Positions 27,995-37,272 are shown, counted from the stretch's first letter. The stretch is DNA of 64,000 bases from Paenibacillus antri (GCF_005765165.1 NZ_VCIW01000001.1:124001-188000); one strand, 5' to 3'. Notes: generated from the sequence alone by a model not told the origin. Translations and numbers: made by a program.

Positions 27995-28065
27995 GTTTTG
28001 TTCCTCCGTATATCATGAATTTGAAAACTCCGTGCTGGGACAGGTCACCGTACGTCCGCACGCCG

Positions 28066-29005
28066 CTACGGCTGCTTCGGAATGACGTCCATGACGTCGA
28101 TTTCCGCGTAATGGTTTCCTTTGGCGAATCGAACGATGTTGCTTCCTGCCGCGAACTGAACTTCTACGGTCTCGATTCCCCATTGATCCCACCCCGAATA
28201 AGCGATTGCAACAGGAATACTCGCCCCTCCGTTTACAGACATCATGTGCGTGGCCGTAGGCGAGCCCGACGTTCCGTTGCCGGTACGGGATGAGCAGGAC
28301 GTAGCTCCCCGCATTCTCCACTGCCACATTGAATTCCACGTAGCTGTTCGCGGCATCGATGTACCCTGCTTTCTTCCCGTTGGAGGATGTCGCGTCCTCG
28401 ATCGCCCTCGCTCCGTTCAGATCCGGGAAGTCCCGAACCGATACGACTCGGATCGACGTCGAATCGCCGCTCGTCTGGATCAATTGAGCCGCGCTCGTCG
28501 CTCCGTAGTAGGCGCCGATTCCTTCCCGGCCCGTGATCAAGTACAAATCTCGGCTTTGTACCTGGTGCCGTTCGATGGCATACCCCTCGGTATGATCCGG
28601 AACGTCGATTCGGTGAGCGCCGTTCACCGCGTTGGAACCTTCCGTCCCTACGGCGATCAATACCGAATACCCGCCATGAGGTTGATCGTCATACAGAACC
28701 GGAATGCTCCCCCCGGATTGCCTCGCGATGACCCGCTGAAGCAATTGGGCGCCTTCCAGCTCTGCCTGGGAAGCATCTCTCCCGATGACGATCGCAGCCT
28801 GGAACACTCCCCCCTGACGAAGCGGAAGGAACTGCTCCGTATAAGTGACCTGTTGAGGCGTAAGGACGATTTTCTCGACTTCCGAGATGGCATGGGCGGT
28901 CTCCGCCTTACCGAATGCGAAGATAATCGCCAGGACGACGACAATGCCTAAAATCGACTGGAACAACCCGATTTTTGTACGTTTATAATTGCACGTATGG
29001 ATCAC
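28066..29005 (-). pseudogene. GH20b-type domain fused to CBM6/35-like domain, catalytic core missing, frameshifted
   Basis: The N-terminus has a membrane/signal segment (about 13-32) and a GH20b-like domain running to VSVRDFPDLNG near 205. In intact relatives the glycosidase barrel follows at once (compare YIRDYPNFPFRGGEE in the neighbour at 26.4-23.5 kb). Here the sequence jumps directly into a carbohydrate-binding module (AGYIDAANSYVEFNV...). Within it, CCGG at about 28280-28284 carries an extra G; dropping it joins the frame to NGTSGSPTATHMM...GNHYAEIDVMDV, ending at 28066. It therefore shows internal deletion of the catalytic domain plus a +1 frameshift. The start is probably a GTG overlapping the upstream permease stop. 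Confidence 0.75.
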
Positions 29006-29871
29006 TCCTTCAGCGATCCCAGCATTGCCCCCTTAACGAAATATTTTTGTAGGAATGGATATACCAGCAAAATCGGGATCGTTGCGAATACGATGATGCC
29101 CGCGCTCATCATTTCCGGGGTGACCGGCATGCTCAATTCGAACTGTACGTCGCCCATAAAGTTGTTTACGCCCTTCTTGACGACGAGATTTTGCAGCAGC
29201 ACCTGAAGCGGATAGAGTTCCTTGGACCGGATAAACATCAATGCCGGAAAATAAGCGTTCCAATGATACACGGCTTGGAACAAACCGATCGTCGCAAGAA
29301 CTGATTTCGACAGAGGCAATACGATTCTCGTGAAAATGCCCGCCTCGGTGCAGCCGTCGATTTTAGCGGCATCGAGCAATTCATTGGAAACCCCTTGAAA
29401 AAAAGTTTTCATAATAATGACGCCGAAAGCGCTCGTAGCGGCCGGAATCATCAGCGCCCACAGCGTATCTAGCATCCCTATCGACTTGACTAACAGAAAG
29501 CTGGGGATGATCGGCGCCGGGAAAACGAACGTGATCAAGATCAACTTCATGACGAGCTTGCGGTAAGGCATCCTCCCCCTCGTCAAGGAGTAGGAAAGCA
29601 TGGATGTCAGCACAAGCGTAATCAATGTTCCGCCAACGGTCACGACGATGCTGACGCCCATCGCCCTCCACATCTCATCCATAGCGAAGATTTTCTGGTA
29701 CACGCCGAACTGCAAGCCTTTCGGCCAGAAGTACACAAGCTTCGCTTGGGCGAACAGCGGATCGCTTAATGAAATGGAGATGATGTGGATCAATGGCGCC
29801 AACATCAGCCCGCATAAGAACAAGAGGACAGTGGCCAGACCGACGTCAAAGACGGATACGCGTTTCGTCAT
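29002..29871 (-). CDS. ABC sugar permease, YtcP-type
   Basis: 289 residues, CUT1 second permease with six predicted helices. The EAA loop is LLDAAKIDGCTEAGIF near 165-185 and the tail is FVKGAMLGSLKE. ATG follows GGAGGGTAT. It is preceded by the LplB-type gene with a 10-nt gap and overlaps the next, broken gene by a few bases. With the lipoprotein at 30865-32439 it forms the third transporter of the window. Confidence 0.9.
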   Translation of the reverse strand: MTKRVSVFDVGLATVLLFLCGLMLAPLIHIISISLSDPLFAQAKLVYFWPKGLQFGVYQKIFAMDEMWRAMGVSIVVTVGGTLITLVLTSMLSYSLTRGRMPYRKLVMKLILITFVFPAPIIPSFLLVKSIGMLDTLWALMIPAATSAFGVIIMKTFFQGVSNELLDAAKIDGCTEAGIFTRIVLPLSKSVLATIGLFQAVYHWNAYFPALMFIRSKELYPLQVLLQNLVVKKGVNNFMGDVQFELSMPVTPEMMSAGIIVFATIPILLVYPFLQKYFVKGAMLGSLKE

Positions 29872-29881
29872 ATACCCTCCA

Positions 29882-30781
29882 CTAGTAAATGCTCTCTCCC
29901 GTTAGTCTTCTGCTCAGCGCATTAAGGCCGAACACGAGCGCAATGCCTATCGTTGCTTTAAAGAGACCGATCGCCGTCGTATAGCTGTACTGCCCGCCGA
30001 CCAGACCGATGTTATACACATACGTATCGAAGACTTCCCCGACATCCCGAACTAAGGGATTCAAAAAGATAAGTACTTGCTCTACGTTCGCGTCAAGAAT
30101 TTGACCGACCGAAAGCAGCAGCACGACGATCATCGTAGGCCATAGACAAGGCAACGTGACGTACCACATCTGTTTCCATCTTCCCGCGCCGTCCACCATA
30201 GCCGCTTCGTATAAGTTCGGGTTAATGCCCGATAACGCCGCCAAGTAGATAATCGTGCCCCACCCTACCTCTTTCCATATTCCGGTTCCGATTAAGACGC
30301 TCAGGAAGAAATTGTCCTCCGTCACGAAATCCGTCCGTGACAAGCCCAGCCAGTGAAGGAATTGATTCACGATGCCTTCATAAGAGAGAAGGTTAATAAA
30401 AATCGATCCGACGATCACCCACGACAGAAAATGCGGCATGTATACAATTGTCTGTACTGTCTTCTTAAACCATAGATGCTTTACTTCATTAATGAGCAAT
30501 GCGAGTACAATCGGTGCCGGAAATCCGAACAGCAAAGAAAAGAAACCCAATCGGATCGAATTCATGAGTACGCGGAAAAATTCATCGAACGTAAACATTC
30601 GAGAAAAATGAGCGAAACCGACCCATGGACTATCCCATATCCCTTTGAAAATATTGTAATTTTGGAAGGCAATGACGTTCCCTAGCAATGGCATGTACTT
30701 AAACACCAGGAAGTAGAGCAAGCCCGGCACGGCAAACAACATCAAGATGAACTCGTCTCTAGACGCCAGTCGCTTGATCAC
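29882..30781 (-). CDS. ABC sugar permease, LplB-type
   Basis: 299 residues from GTG 30779-30781, which has AAGGG upstream. An earlier in-frame GTG at 30826 is buried in a perfect hairpin (30817-30855) and is less likely. Six membrane segments are visible, the first being LMLFAVPGLLYFLVF; the EAA motif YEAAMVDGAGRWKQMW lies about 190-205. It works with the YtcP-type subunit and the binding lipoprotein upstream. Codon use and gene order match the other LplB/YtcP cassettes. Confidence 0.88.
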   Translation of the reverse strand: MIKRLASRDEFILMLFAVPGLLYFLVFKYMPLLGNVIAFQNYNIFKGIWDSPWVGFAHFSRMFTFDEFFRVLMNSIRLGFFSLLFGFPAPIVLALLINEVKHLWFKKTVQTIVYMPHFLSWVIVGSIFINLLSYEGIVNQFLHWLGLSRTDFVTEDNFFLSVLIGTGIWKEVGWGTIIYLAALSGINPNLYEAAMVDGAGRWKQMWYVTLPCLWPTMIVVLLLSVGQILDANVEQVLIFLNPLVRDVGEVFDTYVYNIGLVGGQYSYTTAIGLFKATIGIALVFGLNALSRRLTGESIY

Positions 30782-30816
30782 CCGATCACCCTTTTTCTCG
30801 CGATCTGTAATAGAGG

Positions 30817-30855
30817 GGAAGGCCACCTTGCGGTTCTCCCGTACCGTGGCCTTCC
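30817..30855 (-). other. Intercistronic stem-loop between binding-protein and LplB genes
   Basis: GGAAGGCCAC (30817-30826) and GTGGCCTTCC (30846-30855) pair perfectly over 10 bp. It lies 9 nt after the binding-protein stop on the minus strand. It likely stabilises the upstream message and argues for the later permease start. Confidence 0.65.
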
Positions 30856-30864
30856 GTCCTTTAC

Positions 30865-32439
30865 TTAATGAAACTCGTTATACCAGGCGGTCGCTTCCTC
30901 GATCGCCTTGTCGCCGCCCCGCTTCTTCCAATCCTCCACGAATGTATCGAACGAATCCAGCGGCGCCTTACCGGTCATAACGTTGGCGAATACTTCCACG
31001 AACATACTGCCCCAGGTCGATATTTCCGGATTCATCTTGAAGGTTTCCAGCGCGGGCATATATAAGCTGTCGTGTTCGAGCGCGATTTCGGCCGACAGCT
31101 TGTAGCCCGAAATAATTTTTTCGGACTCGGGCAGCATCTTCAACACAAGCTCGTTGTTAAAACCGATTTCTCTCGGATTGACGGATAATTGATACATCTG
31201 GAACGCGTTCTTATCCGAATTGATCGGGGCCGAAGAATCGTATCGGATTTCGCCGTTCTCGACCGTATAGTTTTCCCCTTCGATTCCATATGCGAAAAAG
31301 TTATCCGCCTCTTCGTTCCCCCATGCCCAGTTTAAATACGAAATGATTTTCTCCGGATTCTTTACCGTTTCCGGTATGACCCAGACGAAATAGATGCCGT
31401 CGCCGACGACGCCCATGCTGCGATCTCCGTACGGCCCCACCGGCGGAGCTACCATTTCGTATTCGACTTGGTCGGGTTGATTCACGAAACGCTTCGGCGC
31501 ATTAGCTTCACTGAAATCAGGAAGATATTGGTATACGGCTGCGGCGAGACTGCCCGACTTCCCGTTATAGATATCTGCTCTGAAGTCGGATTCTTTCTTT
31601 GTAAATAAATCGCGATTCACATATCCGTTCTCATAAAGCTTCCTAAAGAAGGCGAAGGCTTCTTTCATCTTCGGGCTGATCATATCCGGAACCAGCTTCC
31701 CGTCCTCCATGTGCCACACGCCGGGATCGACGCCGAAGGAGCCGAAGAACATAGAACTCCAACCGATCCCTTCGAACATCGTGACGCCGTATTCGTCGTC
31801 CGGATCGCCGTTCCCGTTCATATCTTCCTTCTTTACTGCTTCGAAATAGGCTAGCCAATCCTCCATCGTTTCGGGAGTACCCATGCCTAACGTGTCAAGC
31901 CAGTCCTTTCGAATGAGTCCGATGCGGTCGTTCGCCGTTCCGACCAATACCGGGATTCCATAGATTTTCCCGTCCTTCGACACTCTGGGGCTATTCCAGG
32001 CGGTAGCGGGAATTTTGGACATGAGATTGCTGCCGTATTGCTCCAGTAACGGACCCAATTCTTTAAAGATCCCTTGCTCCACGGCACCCTCGTGCACGGT
32101 GGAATTAATGCCCGACGTGCGTACCAGGTCCGCCAACTCTCCGGATGCGAACCGTAACGATAGCTGCTGATCATAATCCGCGTGTCCTAAGAACTCGAAT
32201 GATAAGTTGAAGCCGGACAATTCATTGAGTTTTTTAATGTACTTATCGCCGGGTTCGACGGTCTTCGCATACTCGGCTTCCGCGTGAGAGAGCAGCACGC
32301 TGATGGACGTATCCCCCGATGCGCCGTCTTGCTTTCCGGAGTTTGCTTCCCGGTTTTCTTTCGGGCCGGAACCGGCCCCCTGCGAGCACCCAGCGAAGAC
32401 GACTGTTGCCAGAATTGCAAAAACGAGTGTTTTCCGCAT
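30865..32439 (-). CDS. ABC transporter substrate-binding lipoprotein (LplA-like)
   Basis: 524 residues with lipobox VFAGC (Cys18) and a Gly/Ser/Asn-rich linker. The mature part is a family-1 extracellular solute-binding protein of the Paenibacillus oligosaccharide type. GGGAAGGGG precedes the ATG. It follows a ceramidase-fold gene and precedes LplB/YtcP permeases. Its ligand is unknown; the GH84-type and GH20b/CBM genes nearby hint at an amino-sugar glycan, which is inference. Confidence 0.9.
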   Translation of the reverse strand: MRKTLVFAILATVVFAGCSQGAGSGPKENREANSGKQDGASGDTSISVLLSHAEAEYAKTVEPGDKYIKKLNELSGFNLSFEFLGHADYDQQLSLRFASGELADLVRTSGINSTVHEGAVEQGIFKELGPLLEQYGSNLMSKIPATAWNSPRVSKDGKIYGIPVLVGTANDRIGLIRKDWLDTLGMGTPETMEDWLAYFEAVKKEDMNGNGDPDDEYGVTMFEGIGWSSMFFGSFGVDPGVWHMEDGKLVPDMISPKMKEAFAFFRKLYENGYVNRDLFTKKESDFRADIYNGKSGSLAAAVYQYLPDFSEANAPKRFVNQPDQVEYEMVAPPVGPYGDRSMGVVGDGIYFVWVIPETVKNPEKIISYLNWAWGNEEADNFFAYGIEGENYTVENGEIRYDSSAPINSDKNAFQMYQLSVNPREIGFNNELVLKMLPESEKIISGYKLSAEIALEHDSLYMPALETFKMNPEISTWGSMFVEVFANVMTGKAPLDSFDTFVEDWKKRGGDKAIEEATAWYNEFH

Positions 32440-32525
32440 TCTTGAAACCCCTTCCCCTTATCAAATAGTTTCTATTAATAAAGCGGCCATTTTTGGTTGG
32501 AATAGCCGCCGGTAATAGACTCGAA

Positions 32526-33791
32526 TTAATGTTGACCATCTATCAAATCTGAAAGACTATGTAAAACCATTCTCTCGGCATCATGGCGGAACGGCGCGGG
32601 CAACCCGAAATATAGGGTTGAACCGATCGGCTCGTAACCGCCTTCTTCGCGTTGCTTCGCCGTCGTCACATACCCTGACATTCCATTGGAATACGCGACC
32701 GGAATAATCTTGTTACCTGAGAGTTGTTTAATGAATAACCCATATTCTACGACCATCTCTCCGCTCATAGATAACAAGGCCAACCCGTCAGCGATATCGA
32801 CTCTGCCGAGTTCAAGAGGGATGGATGGGGAGAGCGCATCGGGTTCGTCCAATAATCGTTCGGCCCACGCTCGAATTTCGGGTGGTTGCGCGGAAGTTAG
32901 CATGTCGCGAAGCTGCTCCGGCGCCGGTAATCGGTCGAAGGGGAGGTCCACGTAAACCCTTCGATACCGAATCGCTGCAGGTCCGACAGACTCCAAACCG
33001 GATCGCAGCGTAAGTCGGACCGAATCGGCCAATCGTCGCCCTAAGGAATCGACGGTGTCCAGATCGCTTCGGACGGCGGGATTGATATCGCCGCAACAGC
33101 CCTGTAAATAACCGCTGACCCCACCCTCCTGCTCCTCCAGTAGATCCATAGCGACCCCGATAAATTCGGAGGAGACCCGATTGGCATTCGTTACGGTCGG
33201 ATGACAGGCGTAATGCGTCAACAGCGCTTTCGTTCGATTCGTCCCTTCCACGGCAAACCGCACGACCGTAAGCTCCTGATCTCGAATTCCGGATTCGTTC
33301 AATCCGATCTCGATCGCATCGCCAATCTTTACTCGCCGGTTCACCCCGATATCGCAGCTGCCGACGCCGCGCTCGATCGTGACCGGTTCTGCGCAAGCGA
33401 TGGCCGCCTCAACGCTGGCGAGCGTTTCGGTTTCAAGGAAAGATACATATTCCGGTACCGGGTCGCCGATATGAATCGTCCGATACGATACGGAAGGCCC
33501 GGAGTGCGTATGCGTCGCATGAAGGATAATCGCCTCCTCCGGGATCCCCCAAGTCCGATGAATCATTCTTTGAAGCGCTTTCACTCTGCGGCTGTCCCAA
33601 AACAAAATGTCCGCAATCGCAAGAAGGGCTTTCTCAACCGCATTCGTTTCCGTCCTACGTTCAAAGTAAAATGTCCTTACGTAAAGACGCTTGTCGATCC
33701 CATCGAAACCTTTCCCGTTCCGGCTCGCAAATCCTGCGAGGGGGACCGATCCCCAAGGGGTGATATCCCGTTTCGCGACTCCGAGTCTCAT
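32526..33791 (-). CDS. Neutral-ceramidase-fold hydrolase-like protein (likely not a ceramidase)
   Basis: 421 residues matching the N-terminal domain of neutral/alkaline ceramidases: GVAKRDITP at the start, HATHTHSGPSV (about 90-100) and THYACHPTV as zinc ligands, and GYLQGCCGDINPAV. In true neutral ceramidases the nucleophilic Ser lies in a GDVSPN motif; here the position reads GDINPA, so the Ser is missing. There is no secretion signal and the C-terminal Ig-like domain is absent. Cytoplasmic relatives of this kind occur in sugar clusters and probably act on a sugar derivative. First gene of the operon, it starts 155 nt from the divergent AraC regulator. Confidence 0.8.
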   Translation of the reverse strand: MRLGVAKRDITPWGSVPLAGFASRNGKGFDGIDKRLYVRTFYFERRTETNAVEKALLAIADILFWDSRRVKALQRMIHRTWGIPEEAIILHATHTHSGPSVSYRTIHIGDPVPEYVSFLETETLASVEAAIACAEPVTIERGVGSCDIGVNRRVKIGDAIEIGLNESGIRDQELTVVRFAVEGTNRTKALLTHYACHPTVTNANRVSSEFIGVAMDLLEEQEGGVSGYLQGCCGDINPAVRSDLDTVDSLGRRLADSVRLTLRSGLESVGPAAIRYRRVYVDLPFDRLPAPEQLRDMLTSAQPPEIRAWAERLLDEPDALSPSIPLELGRVDIADGLALLSMSGEMVVEYGLFIKQLSGNKIIPVAYSNGMSGYVTTAKQREEGGYEPIGSTLYFGLPAPFRHDAERMVLHSLSDLIDGQH

Positions 33792-33945
33792 ACGTCATCC
33801 CCTTCTTAACCCTCTATTACCAAGCCCAAGGATAAACTGAAATGTACTATGAACATCATGTTAAATGATTTACTATATCTTTATAGGTCATTTTTTTTGC
33901 CCATTAAGTCAATTCGTAGCACAACAACGGTAGGAGGGCATCCAC

Positions 33946-34854
33946 ATGGTCTCGTTTCCGGAATACGAGGAAATCTTAGTCGCCTCCAATGTACAGGACA
34001 AGCGATTCTCCTGCGTTGTCACAACGCATACCATTAAGAAACATTACCCCCTCCATTATCATGACATGCTGGAACTAGCCCTAGTTGTGAGGGGGACAGG
34101 AGTCGAATACATTAATGGCGAACCGCATCGCCTGCAACCCGGCTCGGTTACGTTTTTGCGACCTAACCAGATGCACGAGATTTTCTGCGATTCCGACAAT
34201 CTAGAGGTTGAAATCTACTGCTGCATGTTCGACATCAGCGTCCTCTTCGGCGCGGATATCGACAATGATTTCGGAAGAGCGACTTTCTACCACAACATCG
34301 ATCAGCCATCATACGTCGACTTGAATGACATGCAGCTCGATAACATGACTCGAATCTTTAAGCAGATGTTAGCCGAATATCGGGGCAATGCCTTCGCCAA
34401 GAACAATTTCGTTCGCTGCAAGCTGATCGAGGCGCTAATCTTGTACATGAGAATGTACCGTCAAAGCGAACACGAGACGCTTTCGGACAACCGTATCCGT
34501 TCCAACAAAATGATCTGGGAAGTCATTCAGTTTCTGAACACGCGTTATATGGACGATATTTCCCTTGAGGATTTGGCACGAAAATACGGATCGAGCGTTT
34601 CGACGATCAGCACTCTAATTAAAGAGGCGTTGGGGACTACGTTACTTCAGTACCTCCACACGCTAAGGATCCGCCGCGCGGAGGGACTGCTGTCGAATAC
34701 GACGATGTCGATCATGGATGTCGCGATCGAGACCGGCTTTCAGTCGTTTCGAACTTTCTCCAGAGTATTTAAAAGGATTCATGGCGTTTCCCCGCGCGAG
34801 TTCCGAAACAGGCTTCCTAACCGCACCGGTTTACCGATTCGGGCCGACTCCTGA
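33946..34854 (+). CDS. AraC-family regulator with N-terminal cupin domain
   Basis: 302 residues. The N-terminal cupin (about 25-110) shows KHYPLHYHDMLELALVV and PGSVTFLRPNQMHEI, the sugar-binding arm of AraC-type activators. A linker follows, then two HTH motifs (about 185-290) with LEDLARKYGSS and MDVAIETGFQSFRTFSRVFKR, ending SPREFRNR. GTAGGAGGG lies before the ATG. It is divergent from the ceramidase-fold/transporter operon and is its probable regulator. The last 76 bp overlap the 3' end of the convergent Gfo/Idh/MocA gene. The 33792-33945 region is AT-rich and shared by both promoters, but no clear boxes stand out. Confidence 0.9.
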   Translation: MVSFPEYEEILVASNVQDKRFSCVVTTHTIKKHYPLHYHDMLELALVVRGTGVEYINGEPHRLQPGSVTFLRPNQMHEIFCDSDNLEVEIYCCMFDISVLFGADIDNDFGRATFYHNIDQPSYVDLNDMQLDNMTRIFKQMLAEYRGNAFAKNNFVRCKLIEALILYMRMYRQSEHETLSDNRIRSNKMIWEVIQFLNTRYMDDISLEDLARKYGSSVSTISTLIKEALGTTLLQYLHTLRIRRAEGLLSNTTMSIMDVAIETGFQSFRTFSRVFKRIHGVSPREFRNRLPNRTGLPIRADS

Positions 34855-35732
34855 GCGGCCGCCGCCGCCTCATAAACTCGACTGTCGTCCGACCGGAAGT
34901 CATACCCGTCGGTTCGGGTCGAAGCGATCGCCGCATCCACGAAGGTGGCATGAAGGTCATCCCCCCAATGCGACCACGCTCGGGTCGAATGAATGCCCCC
35001 GGACGATTCGTTCCTTTGCCGGAAGGCGTCCAACGTCAGATTTCCTTCGGTGCCGACGAGTTCCAGTCTGAACTCCCGGCCGACCGGGGAGATAAGAGGC
35101 GACGAACGGGTTAGATCGATCGTCGCCGTTGCGCCGTTGGCGAAAGCAGCGTGCAAGAATACCGCATCAGGGCCGCTTCCCGCTTCCGCTGCACAATCGC
35201 AGCCAGCTTCAGCGTAGACCTCTACGATCGGACTCTCAATCATCCATACCAATGCGTCCGCCATGTGAACGACGTCTTGGAATGCGCCCCCATAGCCATG
35301 AACCCTTTCGCTCCTCCAGGCCGCTTCCCCGCCCCGATGAAATGCTTTCACGGCCATGATTTCGCCGATGTCTCCGCGCGCGATCGCTTTCTTCGTTTCT
35401 ATCACAGACGACAACGTCCTAAAGGGGAACGCCTCAACCGCGTTCGACCTCCCTGAAAGCCATCCGATTGCCGCTCCATCCGTCCCCTCACCCGGTATTT
35501 GAAAGTAGAACTCGGGACAAATGAGGATTAGATCCTGTTCCGACTCCCATATACGCCTTGGGTCCAGGCCGTAACGAACCTTTCCAGTATCGAGCGAACG
35601 AACGCCTGTCGCTTCCGGGGGAAACGCGCTTACGCTCACGGAAGACACATCCGCTCTGCGAAGCAGAGCGAAGAGGTACCCCTCCGCATCGGAAAAAGCG
35701 GCAGTTATGATTCCTACGTTAAACCCGTTCAT
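34779..35732 (-). CDS. Gfo/Idh/MocA-family protein with degenerate NAD-binding motif
   Basis: 317 residues from ATG 35730-35732, overlapping the upstream stop as ATGA; a longer open frame is only the shadow of the preceding gene. The C-terminal part resembles the dimerisation/substrate domain of sugar oxidoreductases (GDIGEIMAVKAFHRGG, GGAFQDVVHMADALVWM, FRLELVGTEGNL). The N-terminus reads VGIITAAFSDAEGYLFALL, with no GxGxxG, so NAD(P) binding is doubtful. It is translationally coupled to a canonical family member, so the two may form a heteromeric enzyme. The 3' end overlaps the convergent AraC gene by 76 bp. Confidence 0.8.
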   Translation of the reverse strand: MNGFNVGIITAAFSDAEGYLFALLRRADVSSVSVSAFPPEATGVRSLDTGKVRYGLDPRRIWESEQDLILICPEFYFQIPGEGTDGAAIGWLSGRSNAVEAFPFRTLSSVIETKKAIARGDIGEIMAVKAFHRGGEAAWRSERVHGYGGAFQDVVHMADALVWMIESPIVEVYAEAGCDCAAEAGSGPDAVFLHAAFANGATATIDLTRSSPLISPVGREFRLELVGTEGNLTLDAFRQRNESSGGIHSTRAWSHWGDDLHATFVDAAIASTRTDGYDFRSDDSRVYEAAAAAQESARIGKPVRLGSLFRNSRGETP

Positions 35733-36721
35733 TGAAATTCCTCCACCGGGATAGGTACGCCCGACTTGACCGACATTGCCGCCGCTTTCGCCAGCGCGAC
35801 TGCATTGCATGCTTCGCCGACCGTAATTCGCGGAGTTGCTCCGCTTCGGATACAGTCCATAAAGTGCATGAATTGCCTCAAGTACGGGGATCGCGTCAGC
35901 GGTTGATCGGGGATCAATGTCCCTTTCCGCCCGGAATTGTCCGCATCCGCCGTTTTCCTTATGATCATTGGTTTCGAAATCTGATTGTCGACATGGATGA
36001 CGCCTTGCCGTCCCGCGACCTCCATCTGTGTCGTGAATGGCCCGGGGTATCCCCACATCGCTTCCACGTTGGCAAGTATGCCGTTCGAAAAGCGAAGCGT
36101 AGCATTGGCGTATGCCTTCCCTTCGGACTTCCGTTCGACTGCGTACACAGATTCCACAGGGTCGTCGGCAATCCACCGAACGAAGTCGAGATCGTGAATC
36201 ATGAGATCGAAGATCACCCCTCCGCTCTTCTCCTCATCGAGGAACCAACTATTCCATAGCGGATAAGCGCTAGCCCTCTTCGCATGAATGACGCGCAATG
36301 GGCCGATATCTCCTTGTCGAACGCCTACGAAGACATTGTGATATTCGGGGAAGAAACGCACGACATGTGCGACGAAGAGGTGCACCCCCATACTCCGGCA
36401 CGCTTGTTCCATAGCCGCTCCATCGATCGGGTCGAGGGCCAGCGGCTTTTCGCAAATGACGTGCTTCTTTCGTTCTAGTGCCTGTATGACATACAGTTTG
36501 TGCAAGTGGGTAGGCAGGGTGATACAGACTGCGTCAAGATGTGGGTGTTGCAGGAACCTTAAGTAGTCCTCGTAGGGATGAGCCCCGTACTTAAGGGCAA
36601 AGGCTTTCGCTTGCTCCATTCGATAATGGCACACAGCTTGAATTTGCACACCTTCTATTGATGCGAAGTTATCGGCATAAATTTTGCCCATCGTACCGCA
36701 TCCAACGATACCGATATTCAT
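35729..36721 (-). CDS. Gfo/Idh/MocA-family oxidoreductase
   Basis: 330 residues, a standard NAD(P)-dependent sugar or inositol dehydrogenase. The Rossmann motif is IGIVGCGTMGKIYA (about 3-16), HVICEKPLAL carries the Lys of the EKP motif near 95, and SGGVIFDLMIHDLDFVRW the conserved Asp/His region near 170. GGAGGGG precedes the ATG. The enzyme oxidises or reduces a sugar, deoxy-sugar or inositol derivative. It is paired with a degenerate paralogue directly downstream. A TATAAT and 21-bp direct repeats lie upstream. Confidence 0.9.
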   Translation of the reverse strand: MNIGIVGCGTMGKIYADNFASIEGVQIQAVCHYRMEQAKAFALKYGAHPYEDYLRFLQHPHLDAVCITLPTHLHKLYVIQALERKKHVICEKPLALDPIDGAAMEQACRSMGVHLFVAHVVRFFPEYHNVFVGVRQGDIGPLRVIHAKRASAYPLWNSWFLDEEKSGGVIFDLMIHDLDFVRWIADDPVESVYAVERKSEGKAYANATLRFSNGILANVEAMWGYPGPFTTQMEVAGRQGVIHVDNQISKPMIIRKTADADNSGRKGTLIPDQPLTRSPYLRQFMHFMDCIRSGATPRITVGEACNAVALAKAAAMSVKSGVPIPVEEFQ

Positions 36722-36753
36722 CCATGCCCCTCCAATGCTTGCTAGATGGCCTA

Positions 36754-36830
36754 ATTATAGGCGACGACCGAAAGCCGGTTCGGACATTTCTCAACGAATT
36801 TCGGACATTTCCCGCGAATTCCGATATTTC
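36754..36830 (-). promoter_or_regulatory. Promoter with 21-bp-period direct repeats before Gfo/Idh/MocA pair
   Basis: A perfect -10 TATAAT (36759-36754, minus) lies 33 nt before the start codon. Upstream of it, TTCGGACATTTC occurs at 36779-36790 and again at 36800-36811, exactly 21 bp apart, and a weaker copy TTCCGATATTTC at 36819-36830. Two-helical-turn direct repeats next to the -35 position are typical of AraC-type activator sites. The regulator is probably the nearby AraC protein; that is inference. Confidence 0.55.
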
Positions 36831-37182
36831 CGAAGGAAGGTACCAAGCGAACCCAAGGCGGACATACCTAAGTGACTGAACGACGCAGTCGAAAAATCCA
36901 TGGTTCCTTGTGCTGCCTGCTTGCTTACATTCCTCTTATTCCAGCGAAAATGAGTGCAAGGAAGCAACGGACGAGGAACGAAACTTGCAACAAATAAATG
37001 CACCATAATAGACATGACCGTTGAGCATCTGCTGCTAGCCTGATCAGACTGGCTTTTAAGTTCTCCTGCCCTTTTAATAAGCAACATCAATTTTTTAGGC
37101 CAATACTTTATTGTCCCAATGCAGATTGCCGAGAAGAAGGTACCTACCTACTATTGAACTTTTCATTTACGTTTAATAAGTA

Positions 37183-37220
37183 AGAAACCCAACCAACTTT
37201 TTGACGTTGGTCGGGTTTCT
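37183..37220. terminator. Strong hairpin, possible bidirectional terminator
   Basis: AGAAACCC-AACCAAC (37183-37197) pairs with GTTGGT-CGGGTTTCT (37206-37220), a 15-bp stem with one mismatch. No intact gene ends at it, so it is probably left from a deleted gene in this decayed segment. Confidence 0.5.
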
Positions 37221-37272
37221 ATGCGCTGCATAATTATAAAACCGGGTTTTATATCTCAAATTTTTAAACAAA

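Noticed and set aside
36791-37090. 99-codon minus-strand frame
   Set aside because: No ribosome-binding site, odd composition, and it overlaps the operator repeats; judged non-coding.
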